NCBI GenBank assembly: GCA_037446075.1
Contig: JBBIJH010000013.1
Coordinates: 1-31,784 of the forward strand
Source: JBBIJH01 sp037446075
Lineage (GTDB): Bacteria > Bacteroidota > Ignavibacteria > UBA10030 > JAHEZR01
Reading direction: 5' to 3'
DNA length: 31,784 nucleotides
How positions within the stretch are numbered: the first letter of the stretch is position 1; the number at the start of each line of letters is the position of its first letter. A model generated the notes under the pieces. The model made no database searches and had not been told where the DNA came from. It worked only from the letters and a program-made list of their open reading frames with translations. Below are positions 8,575 to 16,489 of the stretch, piece after piece. A program made the translations under genes and the position numbers.

Positions 8575-11500
8575 ATGAAATCCAAGCTCGTGGCGTCGGT
8601 AGTCGCGCTTCTCTTGTTCTCTTCCTTTGCTAGTGCCCAGACGGGTGTCTTCGGGAAGAACAAGGTTCAGTACAAGAACTTTGGCTACTTCTACATCCAG
8701 TCCGACCATTTCGACGTCTATTTTACCGACGGTGGACAGTACATTGCCGAATTCACCGCGGATGTGGCGGAGTCAGCTCTTGCTTCCATCCAGAAGAATT
8801 TCCGATATCAAATCACCAACCGAATCCCAATCATCGTCTATAATTCCCACAATGACTTTCAACAGACCAATGTTGTGCAGGAATACTTAGAGGAAGGGAT
8901 TGGGGGCGTCACGGAGTTGTTCAAGAACCGGATCGTCGTACCGTTCGAAGGAAGCTATCGTCAGTTCCGACACGTCATCCACCACGAGCTTGTGCACGCG
9001 GTTCTGAATGACATGTTCTACGGCGGCTCGATTCAATCGATCATTACGAACAACATCCGCTTGCAGTTGCCCCTCTGGTTTAACGAAGGTCTGGCGGAGT
9101 ACGAAGCGCTGAATTGGGATTCCAACTCTGACATGTTCTTGCGGGACGCGACGATTACAGGGAAGCTTCCGCCGATCGATTATCTCAGTGGATATTTTGC
9201 CTATCGGGGTGGGCAGGCCGTTTGGTCGTATATCGCAAACAAATATGGAGAGCAGAAGATCGGAGAGATCCTCAACCGAATCAGAGGGACAAAGAGTGTT
9301 GAGCAAGGATTCCGGAGTACGATCGGACTCAGCGTGCAGGAGCTTTCTGAACGGTGGCAGAAAGAACAGAAGGTTCTCTATTGGCCCGACATCGCGAAGC
9401 GGGAGGATCCATCGGTATTCGCCAGACGCCTCACCAATCACACGAAAAGCAGCAACTTCTATAACTCAAGCCCGGCGATTTCTCCCCAGGGTGATCGCAT
9501 CGCGTTCATTTCTGACCGGGACGATTACTTCGATGTCTTCCTCATGTCCACCTTAGACGGGAAGATACTCGGGAAGGCGGTAAAAGGTCAGCGGACGAAG
9601 GATTTCGAAGAGCTTCACCTCCTCACACCGGGAATTACCTGGTCGCCGGATGGACAGCGGATCGCTCTCTCTGCAAAGAGCGGTGAGCAGGATGCTATCT
9701 TTATAGTCGATGTGGACAAGGGAAACCGGGAGAAATTGGAATTTGGTCTCGATGGGATTTTCTCGGTCGATTGGTCTCCGGTGGGAGATAAGATTGCCTT
9801 TGTCGGTTTGAAAACACCTCAAACAGACATCTACGTGTACGACCTTGTCTCCAAGACACTGAAGAACCTCACCAACGACATCTTCAGCGACATCGGCCCA
9901 TATTTTGGCAAAGATATTGGCTGGGCTCCGGATGGAAAGGTCATTTACTTTGTTTCCGACCGAGGCGACTATCTCACTGCAGGGCCCCCCACGCTGGCGG
10001 AAAGGGAGGGCAGGTCCTCGAGCGCACTGTCAAAGAATTTCAAAATGCAGAAGTATGACTTCACGCAGCTCGATATCTATTCGATTAATATCGAGACCCA
10101 GGAAATAAAGCGGATTACTCACGAGCCGAGAAGTAATGAGACTTCTCCTGTCGTTTCTTCCGATGGAGGTAAGCTCTTGTTCATATCAGACCGCAATGGA
10201 ATTAGCAACATCTATGAGAGGGATCTGACGACGGAGGAGGAGCGGCCAGTGACGAATTCCCTGAACGGGATCTATCAATTGTCGCTTTCCAAAGACGGAA
10301 GCAAGCTCGCTTTCTCTTCAATGACAGAGTCCGGGTTTGACATATTCTTGCTGAAAGCTCCTTTTGATAAAAAGCTTGCCGTAAACATACTCGAGCCAGC
10401 AGAATACATCAAGAGACGCGCGCAACTTGTTTCCACGGAAGGTTCGGAGAGGAAGAAGGAAGAAATCGCTGTGCAGGGTGAGAAGAGTACTGAAGTCTCG
10501 CCGATTCCTGAGCATCAGGACACGACGAAACTGTATGGGGAGGGGGTTCGGATCGATTTCCGCAGCCATGTATTTGCGGAGAAATTCACGGACGACACCT
10601 CCAGCGCTGTGAAGAGAAAGGATCTTTTTAAGGTGGAGGGAAATCTGGACGAGTATGGAAATTACAAGGTCAATAAATACAAGCTTTCCTTCTCCCCTGA
10701 TATCGTCTATGGAAATGCGGGGTACAGTACGTTCTATGGGGTGCAGGGGACAACTCAAATGGCCTTCAGTGATATGCTCGGGAATCATCAGATCTACTTC
10801 CTCACGAATCTTCTCCTCGACCTCAAGAATAGTGATTACGCTCTTGCATACTATTACTTACCCGCTCGGACAGATTACGGGGTCGAGATATACCATAGCG
10901 CGCGATTTCTCTTCCTGAACGATGTCGATTTCCCCGGCACCAGCTTGTATCGGTTCCGCCAGTATGGAGTTAGTCTCTATGCGTCTCGTCCGTTTGACAA
11001 ATTCAATCGGGTGGATTTAGCTCTCGCCTGGTTCAACCTTGCACGAGACAACATGGATGTCCCTTTTATCCCGACACCGCGGCGAACGGTCGTAATGCCA
11101 GCGGTGTCCCTTGTCCATGACAATGTCCTGTGGGGAGCGATTTCTCCTACGAACGGCTCACGCTATGAACTTACTGGCCTCGGATCTCTGAAAATTACGG
11201 ATGAATCGTTGAGTTTCGGCACGATAGCGGGAGACTATCGGACTTACCTCCGGCTTGGGAGAGAATATGTCTTTGCCTTCCGCGTCGCGGGGGCAGCGAG
11301 CTTTGGACGAAATGCCCAGAAGTTTATCATCGGCGGGACGGAGGGATGGATTAACCGCGAGTTCGAGAATGATCAAATCCCAATCACAGAGCCGGAGGAC
11401 TATGCGTTCCTGACGCCCGTTCTTCCCTTGCGAGGCTACAATTACAATGCGAAGCGCGGCTCCAAATACGGACTCCTGAACATGGAGCTGCGTTATCCAT

Positions 11501-11784
11501 TGCTAAAGTATTTCTTGGCAGGGCCATTGCCCCTTGCGTTTCAGAACATCAGTGGGGTCGCGTTCGTCGATATGGGGAGCGCTTGGACGGACTCGAAGAG
11601 TTACCGTGCTTTTACTCGGAACAAGGAGGGTGATGTCGTTACTGAAGACCTCTTGATCGGCACCGGCCTTGGAGCTCGTATCTACGTCCTCTCTATGCTT
11701 CTTCGGTTCGACGTGGGATGGCAATTCCTTGGGAGTGGATTCAGCCCGCCGAAGTACTACTTCTCACTTGGTCTAGACTTCTGA
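8575..11784 (+). CDS. Secreted peptidase_MA-like / TolB-type propeller / Omp85-like beta-barrel fusion protein
   Basis: A 1069-residue exported protein with three recognisable parts. A signal peptide (about 1-21) ends in SFASAQ. Residues about 35-290 resemble the peptidase_MA/gluzincin fold, with HHELVHA giving HExxH at 137-141 and a downstream WFNEGLAEY at 168-176 that can supply the third zinc ligand. Residues about 300-600 contain at least six PD40/TolB-type propeller repeats, such as PAISPQGDRIAFISDR and ITWSPDGQRIAL. After a charged linker (about 610-680) the remainder is rich in amphipathic strands. It includes LRGYNYNAKRG and ELRYPLL, which resemble the late strands of BamA/Omp85 surface-antigen barrels, and it ends in aromatic LGLDF, a good BAM recognition signal. 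It should sit in the outer membrane with the protease and propeller parts in the periplasm. Catalytic activity and substrate are unknown. Confidence 0.82.
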   Translation: MKSKLVASVVALLLFSSFASAQTGVFGKNKVQYKNFGYFYIQSDHFDVYFTDGGQYIAEFTADVAESALASIQKNFRYQITNRIPIIVYNSHNDFQQTNVVQEYLEEGIGGVTELFKNRIVVPFEGSYRQFRHVIHHELVHAVLNDMFYGGSIQSIITNNIRLQLPLWFNEGLAEYEALNWDSNSDMFLRDATITGKLPPIDYLSGYFAYRGGQAVWSYIANKYGEQKIGEILNRIRGTKSVEQGFRSTIGLSVQELSERWQKEQKVLYWPDIAKREDPSVFARRLTNHTKSSNFYNSSPAISPQGDRIAFISDRDDYFDVFLMSTLDGKILGKAVKGQRTKDFEELHLLTPGITWSPDGQRIALSAKSGEQDAIFIVDVDKGNREKLEFGLDGIFSVDWSPVGDKIAFVGLKTPQTDIYVYDLVSKTLKNLTNDIFSDIGPYFGKDIGWAPDGKVIYFVSDRGDYLTAGPPTLAEREGRSSSALSKNFKMQKYDFTQLDIYSINIETQEIKRITHEPRSNETSPVVSSDGGKLLFISDRNGISNIYERDLTTEEERPVTNSLNGIYQLSLSKDGSKLAFSSMTESGFDIFLLKAPFDKKLAVNILEPAEYIKRRAQLVSTEGSERKKEEIAVQGEKSTEVSPIPEHQDTTKLYGEGVRIDFRSHVFAEKFTDDTSSAVKRKDLFKVEGNLDEYGNYKVNKYKLSFSPDIVYGNAGYSTFYGVQGTTQMAFSDMLGNHQIYFLTNLLLDLKNSDYALAYYYLPARTDYGVEIYHSARFLFLNDVDFPGTSLYRFRQYGVSLYASRPFDKFNRVDLALAWFNLARDNMDVPFIPTPRRTVVMPAVSLVHDNVLWGAISPTNGSRYELTGLGSLKITDESLSFGTIAGDYRTYLRLGREYVFAFRVAGAASFGRNAQKFIIGGTEGWINREFENDQIPITEPEDYAFLTPVLPLRGYNYNAKRGSKYGLLNMELRYPLLKYFLAGPLPLAFQNISGVAFVDMGSAWTDSKSYRAFTRNKEGDVVTEDLLIGTGLGARIYVLSMLLRFDVGWQFLGSGFSPPKYYFSLGLDF

Positions 11785-11806
11785 GGCCTTTGCGGTAGTA
11801 ACGTCC

Positions 11807-11832
11807 AAAGGCCGTCCATTGTGACGGCCTTT
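11807..11832. terminator. Bidirectional intrinsic terminator between convergent genes
   Basis: AAAGGCCGTC (11807-11816) and GACGGCCTTT (11823-11832) form a perfect 10-bp stem with a 6-base loop CATTGT. The arms end in T-runs on each strand. It lies 22 bases after the stop of the envelope protein and 4 bases after the stop of the SDF symporter on the other strand, so it can serve both. Confidence 0.85.
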
Positions 11833-11836
11833 TGCT

Positions 11837-13372
11837 TTAAGAGGAGATCGCTTCAGCAGAAGGCTCACCCAGTACCCCCTCGGTTCTTGCGATTGCCGTG
11901 GCACAGGCAGCATCTCCGGTGATGTTGAGCACCGTTCTGCACATGTCGAGTATCCGGTCAATCCCCAGGATGAGGGCGATTCCTTCCTCGGGGACGTTCA
12001 CGGAGCGCAGGACGATGATGAGCATGATGAGACCGACGCCGGGCACAGGAGCGGTGCCGATGGATGCGAGCGTCGCGGTGAGGACGACGGTGAGCTGCTC
12101 AGCGATCGTCAAGTCGTGCCCATACACCTGGGCGATGAAGGCCGTCGCCACTCCCTGATACATCGCCGTTCCGTCCATGTTGATCGTTGCGCCAAGTGGG
12201 AGGACAAAGCTCGTGATTTGCTTGGGGATGCCCAGATTCTTCTCGCAGCATTCCATGTTGACGGGGAGCGTTGCTGCACTGGAGCTGGAACTGAAGGCAA
12301 TGAGCATGGCCTCTCGTAGCCCGCGAAAGAATTTCAAGGGATTCATCCTGCCAAGGAACTTCACGATGCTGGAGTACACTATCAGCAGATGGAGAACAAA
12401 GCCGATGATCAGGGTCACGGCATACCAGAGTAAAGTCTGTAGAATATCAAACCCGAATTCTCCAACGGTGGCGGAGATCAAGGCAAAGACGCCAAACGGC
12501 GCGATCTTCATCACAAGGTGGACCATCTGGATCATCGTATCGCTGAAACCATCGAAGAAGGAAACGACGGGGTCTGACTTTTCCTTTCGCACGAGCGTGA
12601 GAGTCAAGCCGACCATGACGGCAAAGAAAACAATCGGCAGCATGTCTCCGCTGGCTAGTGCATTGATGGGGTTCTGCGGTACGATGTTGATGATCGTATC
12701 AATCATGCTGATAGCAGTCTTTTGCTGAATCTTTGCGCGGATGTCCGGCTGAAACTCCGTCATGAGCTTCTCGCTGGACTCGGCAGAGAGGCGGAATCCA
12801 GGCTTGATGATGTTTGCCATTACCAGTCCAATGGTGATCGCGACAGCGGTGGTCACCATGTACAGGGCCAGCGTCTTCCCACCGATCCGCCCCACTTTTC
12901 TGATGTCTCCAAGGCTTGCTGCGCCGACGATCAAAGAGGCAAGAACCAGGGGGATCGCGATGAACATCAGAAGGCGAATGAAGAGTGTTCCAATAGGCCG
13001 GATAACAACGGCGATCGTCTTCACTTTCTCGATCGACTGAACTTCCGTAAATCGAATCTCCGTGCGCCCGTCTCCCCAAGTCACCCTCGCTATCAGCGAT
13101 TGCTTCTCCTTGTTCTCGAGTCCTCTATACCATTGGAGGAGCTTCAACTGGTCTTCCTTTCCAAAACTTGCCACCGGCGCTGCCTGATCCGATCGGAAAA
13201 AGTCAATCCTTTCCCATGTTTCAATAGTAGCAGATTTCTGCTCTGTGGCCTGGCGGTATGTGATGTCCAGTTTGTACTTACTAATGTTGAACAGCGCCCC
13301 AAAGATGGCCCCAAGAACGAGGGCCAGAAGGATTTTTCGATGAAGGGGCATTTTGCGGATTGGGATGTTCAT
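11837..13372 (-). CDS. Dicarboxylate/amino acid:cation (SDF/GltPh-type) symporter
   Basis: A 511-residue sodium- or proton-coupled symporter of the SDF family in the inner membrane. All signature elements are present: the serine-rich hairpin AFSSSSSAATLPV, NMDGTAMYQG of TM7, ASIGTAPVPG of hairpin 2 and DMCRTVLNITGD of TM8. The Arg and two Asp of the last motif align with the residues that bind acidic amino acids in GltPh, so glutamate, aspartate or a dicarboxylate is the likely substrate. The ATG at 13372 is chosen because it lies 16 bases after the stop of the upstream permease, has TGAGG upstream and starts just before TM1. The frame stays open to 13459 inside the permease gene. An unusually long hydrophilic loop (residues about 31-118) separates TM1 and TM2. 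Confidence 0.92.
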   Translation of the reverse strand: MNIPIRKMPLHRKILLALVLGAIFGALFNISKYKLDITYRQATEQKSATIETWERIDFFRSDQAAPVASFGKEDQLKLLQWYRGLENKEKQSLIARVTWGDGRTEIRFTEVQSIEKVKTIAVVIRPIGTLFIRLLMFIAIPLVLASLIVGAASLGDIRKVGRIGGKTLALYMVTTAVAITIGLVMANIIKPGFRLSAESSEKLMTEFQPDIRAKIQQKTAISMIDTIINIVPQNPINALASGDMLPIVFFAVMVGLTLTLVRKEKSDPVVSFFDGFSDTMIQMVHLVMKIAPFGVFALISATVGEFGFDILQTLLWYAVTLIIGFVLHLLIVYSSIVKFLGRMNPLKFFRGLREAMLIAFSSSSSAATLPVNMECCEKNLGIPKQITSFVLPLGATINMDGTAMYQGVATAFIAQVYGHDLTIAEQLTVVLTATLASIGTAPVPGVGLIMLIIVLRSVNVPEEGIALILGIDRILDMCRTVLNITGDAACATAIARTEGVLGEPSAEAISS

Positions 13373-13388
13373 TCGGGCCTCAGAGAAA

Positions 13389-14852
13389 TCAAGTGGATAA
13401 GGACTCTCGCTGTTGAGTTTTTCGCTTCCGGTTCCAGTAAATGTATCCGGGGATGCCAATGACCACGTAGATCAGGCCCATGACAGAGTTGATCAAAGGA
13501 GTCTCACCACGGGAGAAGCTCGTGACGTCGGAATACAGTGTATAGAAAACAAAAACTGTCGCGAAAGCAACAAAGAAAGCGGGAACGACTGGATACCCCC
13601 AGACCCGATAGGGGCGCGGGGTGTCAGCCATCTTCTTCCGAAGAATGAAAACCCCTGCTCCACTCAGTGCGTAGAAGATCCAGGCTACGAAAATGAGCTG
13701 GTCCGTGATCTGGTCAAACGTTCCGCTGAGCGTGAGGATCGATGCCCAGATTCCCTGCAAGAAAAGTGAAGGTCCTGGCGTACGATACCGTGGATGGATG
13801 TACTCCATCTTGCGGAAGAAGAGTCGCTCCTTCGCCATCGCGTAGTAGACCCGGGCGGTGGCGAGAATCGTGCCGTTTGCCGTTCCGAATGTCGAGATCA
13901 TCACCGAAGCCGAGACGAAAGCTCCACCATAGCGACTGAGAAACTTCTCTGCAACATCGGCAGCGACGAGCTGGGACTTCGCCATCATATCGATCGGCAG
14001 AACGTAGAGGTAAGCGAGATTCGTCAGCACATAGACCGTGATCACGATTGCAGTCCCGACGAAGAGGGCACGGGGGATGATGCGCTGCGGTTCTTTCACT
14101 TCGCCAGCAACGTAGGTGATGTTCACCCATCCGTCATAGGCCCAGAATGCCCCGGACATCGCCACCAACATCGCTCCGAGCCAACCGGCGTTTGAGGTGC
14201 GCGGGCCGACTGAGATGAAGTGTTCGAAGGAGCCGTGACCAAGCAGAAAACCGAGAAGAATAATGGCGGCAATCGCTGCAACCTTTAAGAATGTGAAAGT
14301 TACCTGCACAAGGCCCCCGAACCGAACGCCGAAGTAATTCACAGTAGTCAGAAACATGATGCATAAGATCGTCACCGTCTTCGTCCCGAAATGGGCAAGG
14401 GGAAAGATGTCCCCGACACCGGGGATGTGAAGATGGATTGCCTCGAGTGCCGGGGAGAGCCGGAAGGGAGGAAAGAAGTATCCGAAGTACTCCGCGAAGA
14501 TATACGCAATTGCCGCAATCGATCCGCTCTGGTACACAGAGAATGTTGACCAGCCATATAAGTATCCGACGAAGCGATTGTAAATCCGATTGAAGAATAC
14601 GTACTGCCCTCCCGGTGCTTGGATGATGCCCGCGATCTCTGCCAGCGTCAGAGCGCCGAACATCGTCATCACTCCTGCAATCACCCACACAGCGATCAGC
14701 AATTCCCCTGATCCGAGCTGAGCTGCCATCACGGCCGGCTTCTTGAAAATACCAGATCCTATGATCGATCCGACCACAAGCATGACGGCGGTGGTAAAAC
14801 CGAGTCGGCGGGCGAATTCAACTCTTCGATCTTGATCTGGGAGGGTCTGCAT
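13389..14852 (-). CDS. APC-superfamily amino acid permease
   Basis: A 487-residue, about 12-TM transporter of the amino acid-polyamine-organocation superfamily, closest in feel to the LAT-type exchangers and permeases. TM1 carries the unwound substrate-binding motif GSIIGSGIF at 28-36, followed by LTLAEIAGIIQAPGGQY in TM2 and FWAYDGWVNI in TM6. These are the expected landmarks of the family. The ATG at 14852 is 41 bases after the antiporter stop, and the stop is 16 bases before the symporter ATG, so the three transporter genes probably share a transcript. Substrate cannot be read from sequence; neutral amino acids are the default for this group. Confidence 0.9.
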   Translation of the reverse strand: MQTLPDQDRRVEFARRLGFTTAVMLVVGSIIGSGIFKKPAVMAAQLGSGELLIAVWVIAGVMTMFGALTLAEIAGIIQAPGGQYVFFNRIYNRFVGYLYGWSTFSVYQSGSIAAIAYIFAEYFGYFFPPFRLSPALEAIHLHIPGVGDIFPLAHFGTKTVTILCIMFLTTVNYFGVRFGGLVQVTFTFLKVAAIAAIILLGFLLGHGSFEHFISVGPRTSNAGWLGAMLVAMSGAFWAYDGWVNITYVAGEVKEPQRIIPRALFVGTAIVITVYVLTNLAYLYVLPIDMMAKSQLVAADVAEKFLSRYGGAFVSASVMISTFGTANGTILATARVYYAMAKERLFFRKMEYIHPRYRTPGPSLFLQGIWASILTLSGTFDQITDQLIFVAWIFYALSGAGVFILRKKMADTPRPYRVWGYPVVPAFFVAFATVFVFYTLYSDVTSFSRGETPLINSVMGLIYVVIGIPGYIYWNRKRKTQQRESLST

Positions 14853-14893
14853 GTTCGTTCGCTACCGAGTTTGGAATCGGTGTCTCTTGCACC

Positions 14894-16402
14894 TTAGAGT
14901 GCGTTGCGGAAGAATAACCACCACACAAGGATAAACACCGGTAAGAGCACCGGAATTGCGTATCTTCCGACATAGCCGAAAAAAGTCGGGCACTTCGCTC
15001 CAAGATGTTCAGAGATGGTTTTCACCATGAAGTTCGGACCGTTTCCGATATACGTGACAGCCCCGAAAAAGACTGCCGCGATGCTAATTGCCTTGATGTA
15101 AACCGGATGATTCGCGAGGAGGTAGGAGACTTGGATGTCTTCAATAGGAACGTGTCCCGACACCACAAGATCGGCATGATACCGCATGAGAGTCTGAAAT
15201 GTGTTACGGATCTCCTCGGCATGCGCTCCGGAAGCAAACGCCGTCGATGAACCGTGCGTTCTGATCAAAACCTGAATCTGTGCGATCATCTCATGATTGA
15301 CAAAAAGCCCTATGGAAGCGCTCAGGTAATTCAGATACGTCGGAGCGTTATCGAGTAAGGAAGAGAGAACCCCACATCCCCAGTAGAATTGCCCGGGGGA
15401 GCGGATCCCTATTACGCCTGCATTGACTTCCAGCCACTGAAGCGCGGGAATCATCGTGCTGAAGATCCCGGCAAAGAGAATCGCAACCTCTTTGATTGGG
15501 ATGAAGTTAAACTCGTTCTTCTCGTGGATCTCCCTGCGCGTCGTGAAGTAGGAAGCCGCGGCTGCAGTGATCATGATCGCCTCTCGCGCGAGAGGCGGCT
15601 TTTGAACGAAAACAGCACCAAGGATCGTCGCCAGAAATATGATGTTATGCGGGCCCGCTAACTCCGCTTCTTCCCCTCTGTGCTCCGCAATTTCTCGTAC
15701 TGTCCGCGTCAGGTGAAGGTAAGACCCTCGGTCAATGATGTAGAACATCGTCAGCACGATGGCGAGGGCAAGGGCCCAGATGTACCAGACATTCTCCAAC
15801 ACCCAGAAGAATGGAATCCCGCGCAGGTATCCCAGAAAGAGGGGCGGGTCGCCGATGGGCGTCAGAGCGCCTCCCATGTTGCTCACAATGAAAATAAAGA
15901 AGACGATGTGGTGCGTCCGCAGGCGGTATCGGTTCACTCTCAGGTACGGCCGGATGAGGACCATCGAGGCGCCCGTCGTACCGAGAAGATTCGAAGCAAC
16001 CCCACCAACCAACAGCAGTAGCACATTGCTGTGCGGCGTCGATCTCCCTCGGATTTTAATATGGATGCCTCCGGCTACGACAAACAGAGAGCTGATTAAG
16101 ACAATGAAACTAAAGTACTCATGAGCGGTGTGAAGAACACGCTCGGTATTCTTCAAAATGAGCAAATAAAAAAAGAGGACAATTGCGCCAAGCAGAAAGG
16201 ATACAAAAGGATATCTCTTCTCCCACCAATGTCTGTTAATGAAGGGGACAATAGCAATGCTCGCAAGGAGCAGGATGAAGGGAATTACCATCCAAAGCTC
16301 AGCGGGTGCTTCCGACACACCCGCTTCGCTGGCGTACACGGTGGGGGCGCAAGCAAAAAGGGAGAGGAAGGTGAAAATAACTGTGCTTCTGGGGAGTCGC
16401 AT
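14894..16402 (-). CDS. NhaD/CitMHS-like sodium:proton antiporter
   Basis: A 502-residue polytopic membrane protein of the ion transporter superfamily, resembling putative sodium:proton antiporters of the CitMHS_2/NhaD type. An N-terminal hydrophobic stretch ending TVYASEA looks like a cleavable signal peptide, and about 11-12 membrane segments follow. The most diagnostic motif is NMGGALTPIGDPPLFLG (about 176-191), which resembles the conserved loop of NhaD and arsenite/citrate carriers. A second repeat half contains SLLDNAPTYLNYL. The reading frame can also begin at TTG (16405), but the adjacent ATG at 16402 is preferred. No strong ribosome site is visible before either. Its neighbours are a membrane pyrophosphatase upstream and amino-acid transporters downstream, which fits a role in sodium cycling. 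The transported ion is inferred from the family. Confidence 0.82.
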   Translation of the reverse strand: MRLPRSTVIFTFLSLFACAPTVYASEAGVSEAPAELWMVIPFILLLASIAIVPFINRHWWEKRYPFVSFLLGAIVLFFYLLILKNTERVLHTAHEYFSFIVLISSLFVVAGGIHIKIRGRSTPHSNVLLLLVGGVASNLLGTTGASMVLIRPYLRVNRYRLRTHHIVFFIFIVSNMGGALTPIGDPPLFLGYLRGIPFFWVLENVWYIWALALAIVLTMFYIIDRGSYLHLTRTVREIAEHRGEEAELAGPHNIIFLATILGAVFVQKPPLAREAIMITAAAASYFTTRREIHEKNEFNFIPIKEVAILFAGIFSTMIPALQWLEVNAGVIGIRSPGQFYWGCGVLSSLLDNAPTYLNYLSASIGLFVNHEMIAQIQVLIRTHGSSTAFASGAHAEEIRNTFQTLMRYHADLVVSGHVPIEDIQVSYLLANHPVYIKAISIAAVFFGAVTYIGNGPNFMVKTISEHLGAKCPTFFGYVGRYAIPVLLPVFILVWWLFFRNAL

Positions 16403-16489
16403 CAAGACTTGCCGGAATCTATTTCGGGAGCTGGTCGCCAGTAGCCTCGCCTCAGAGTGTGAGGGCTTGGTTTCCTTTCGAAACAGAGG

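Noticed and set aside
8887..9441. 184-codon minus-strand frame inside the 1069-residue protein gene
   Set aside because: It overlaps the protease-like domain and first propeller repeats, which are well supported. No ribosome site or recognisable motif was seen.
12722..13462. 246-codon open frame on the plus strand, antisense to the SDF symporter
   Set aside because: The minus strand here encodes an unmistakable SDF symporter. The antisense product is Arg/His/Cys-rich, has no recognisable domain, and is an expected shadow of the real gene's codon use.
14134..14688. 184-codon minus-strand frame overlapping the APC permease in another frame
   Set aside because: The product is rich in Arg, His, Ser and Cys with no membrane pattern, while the overlapping frame encodes a clear 12-TM permease.
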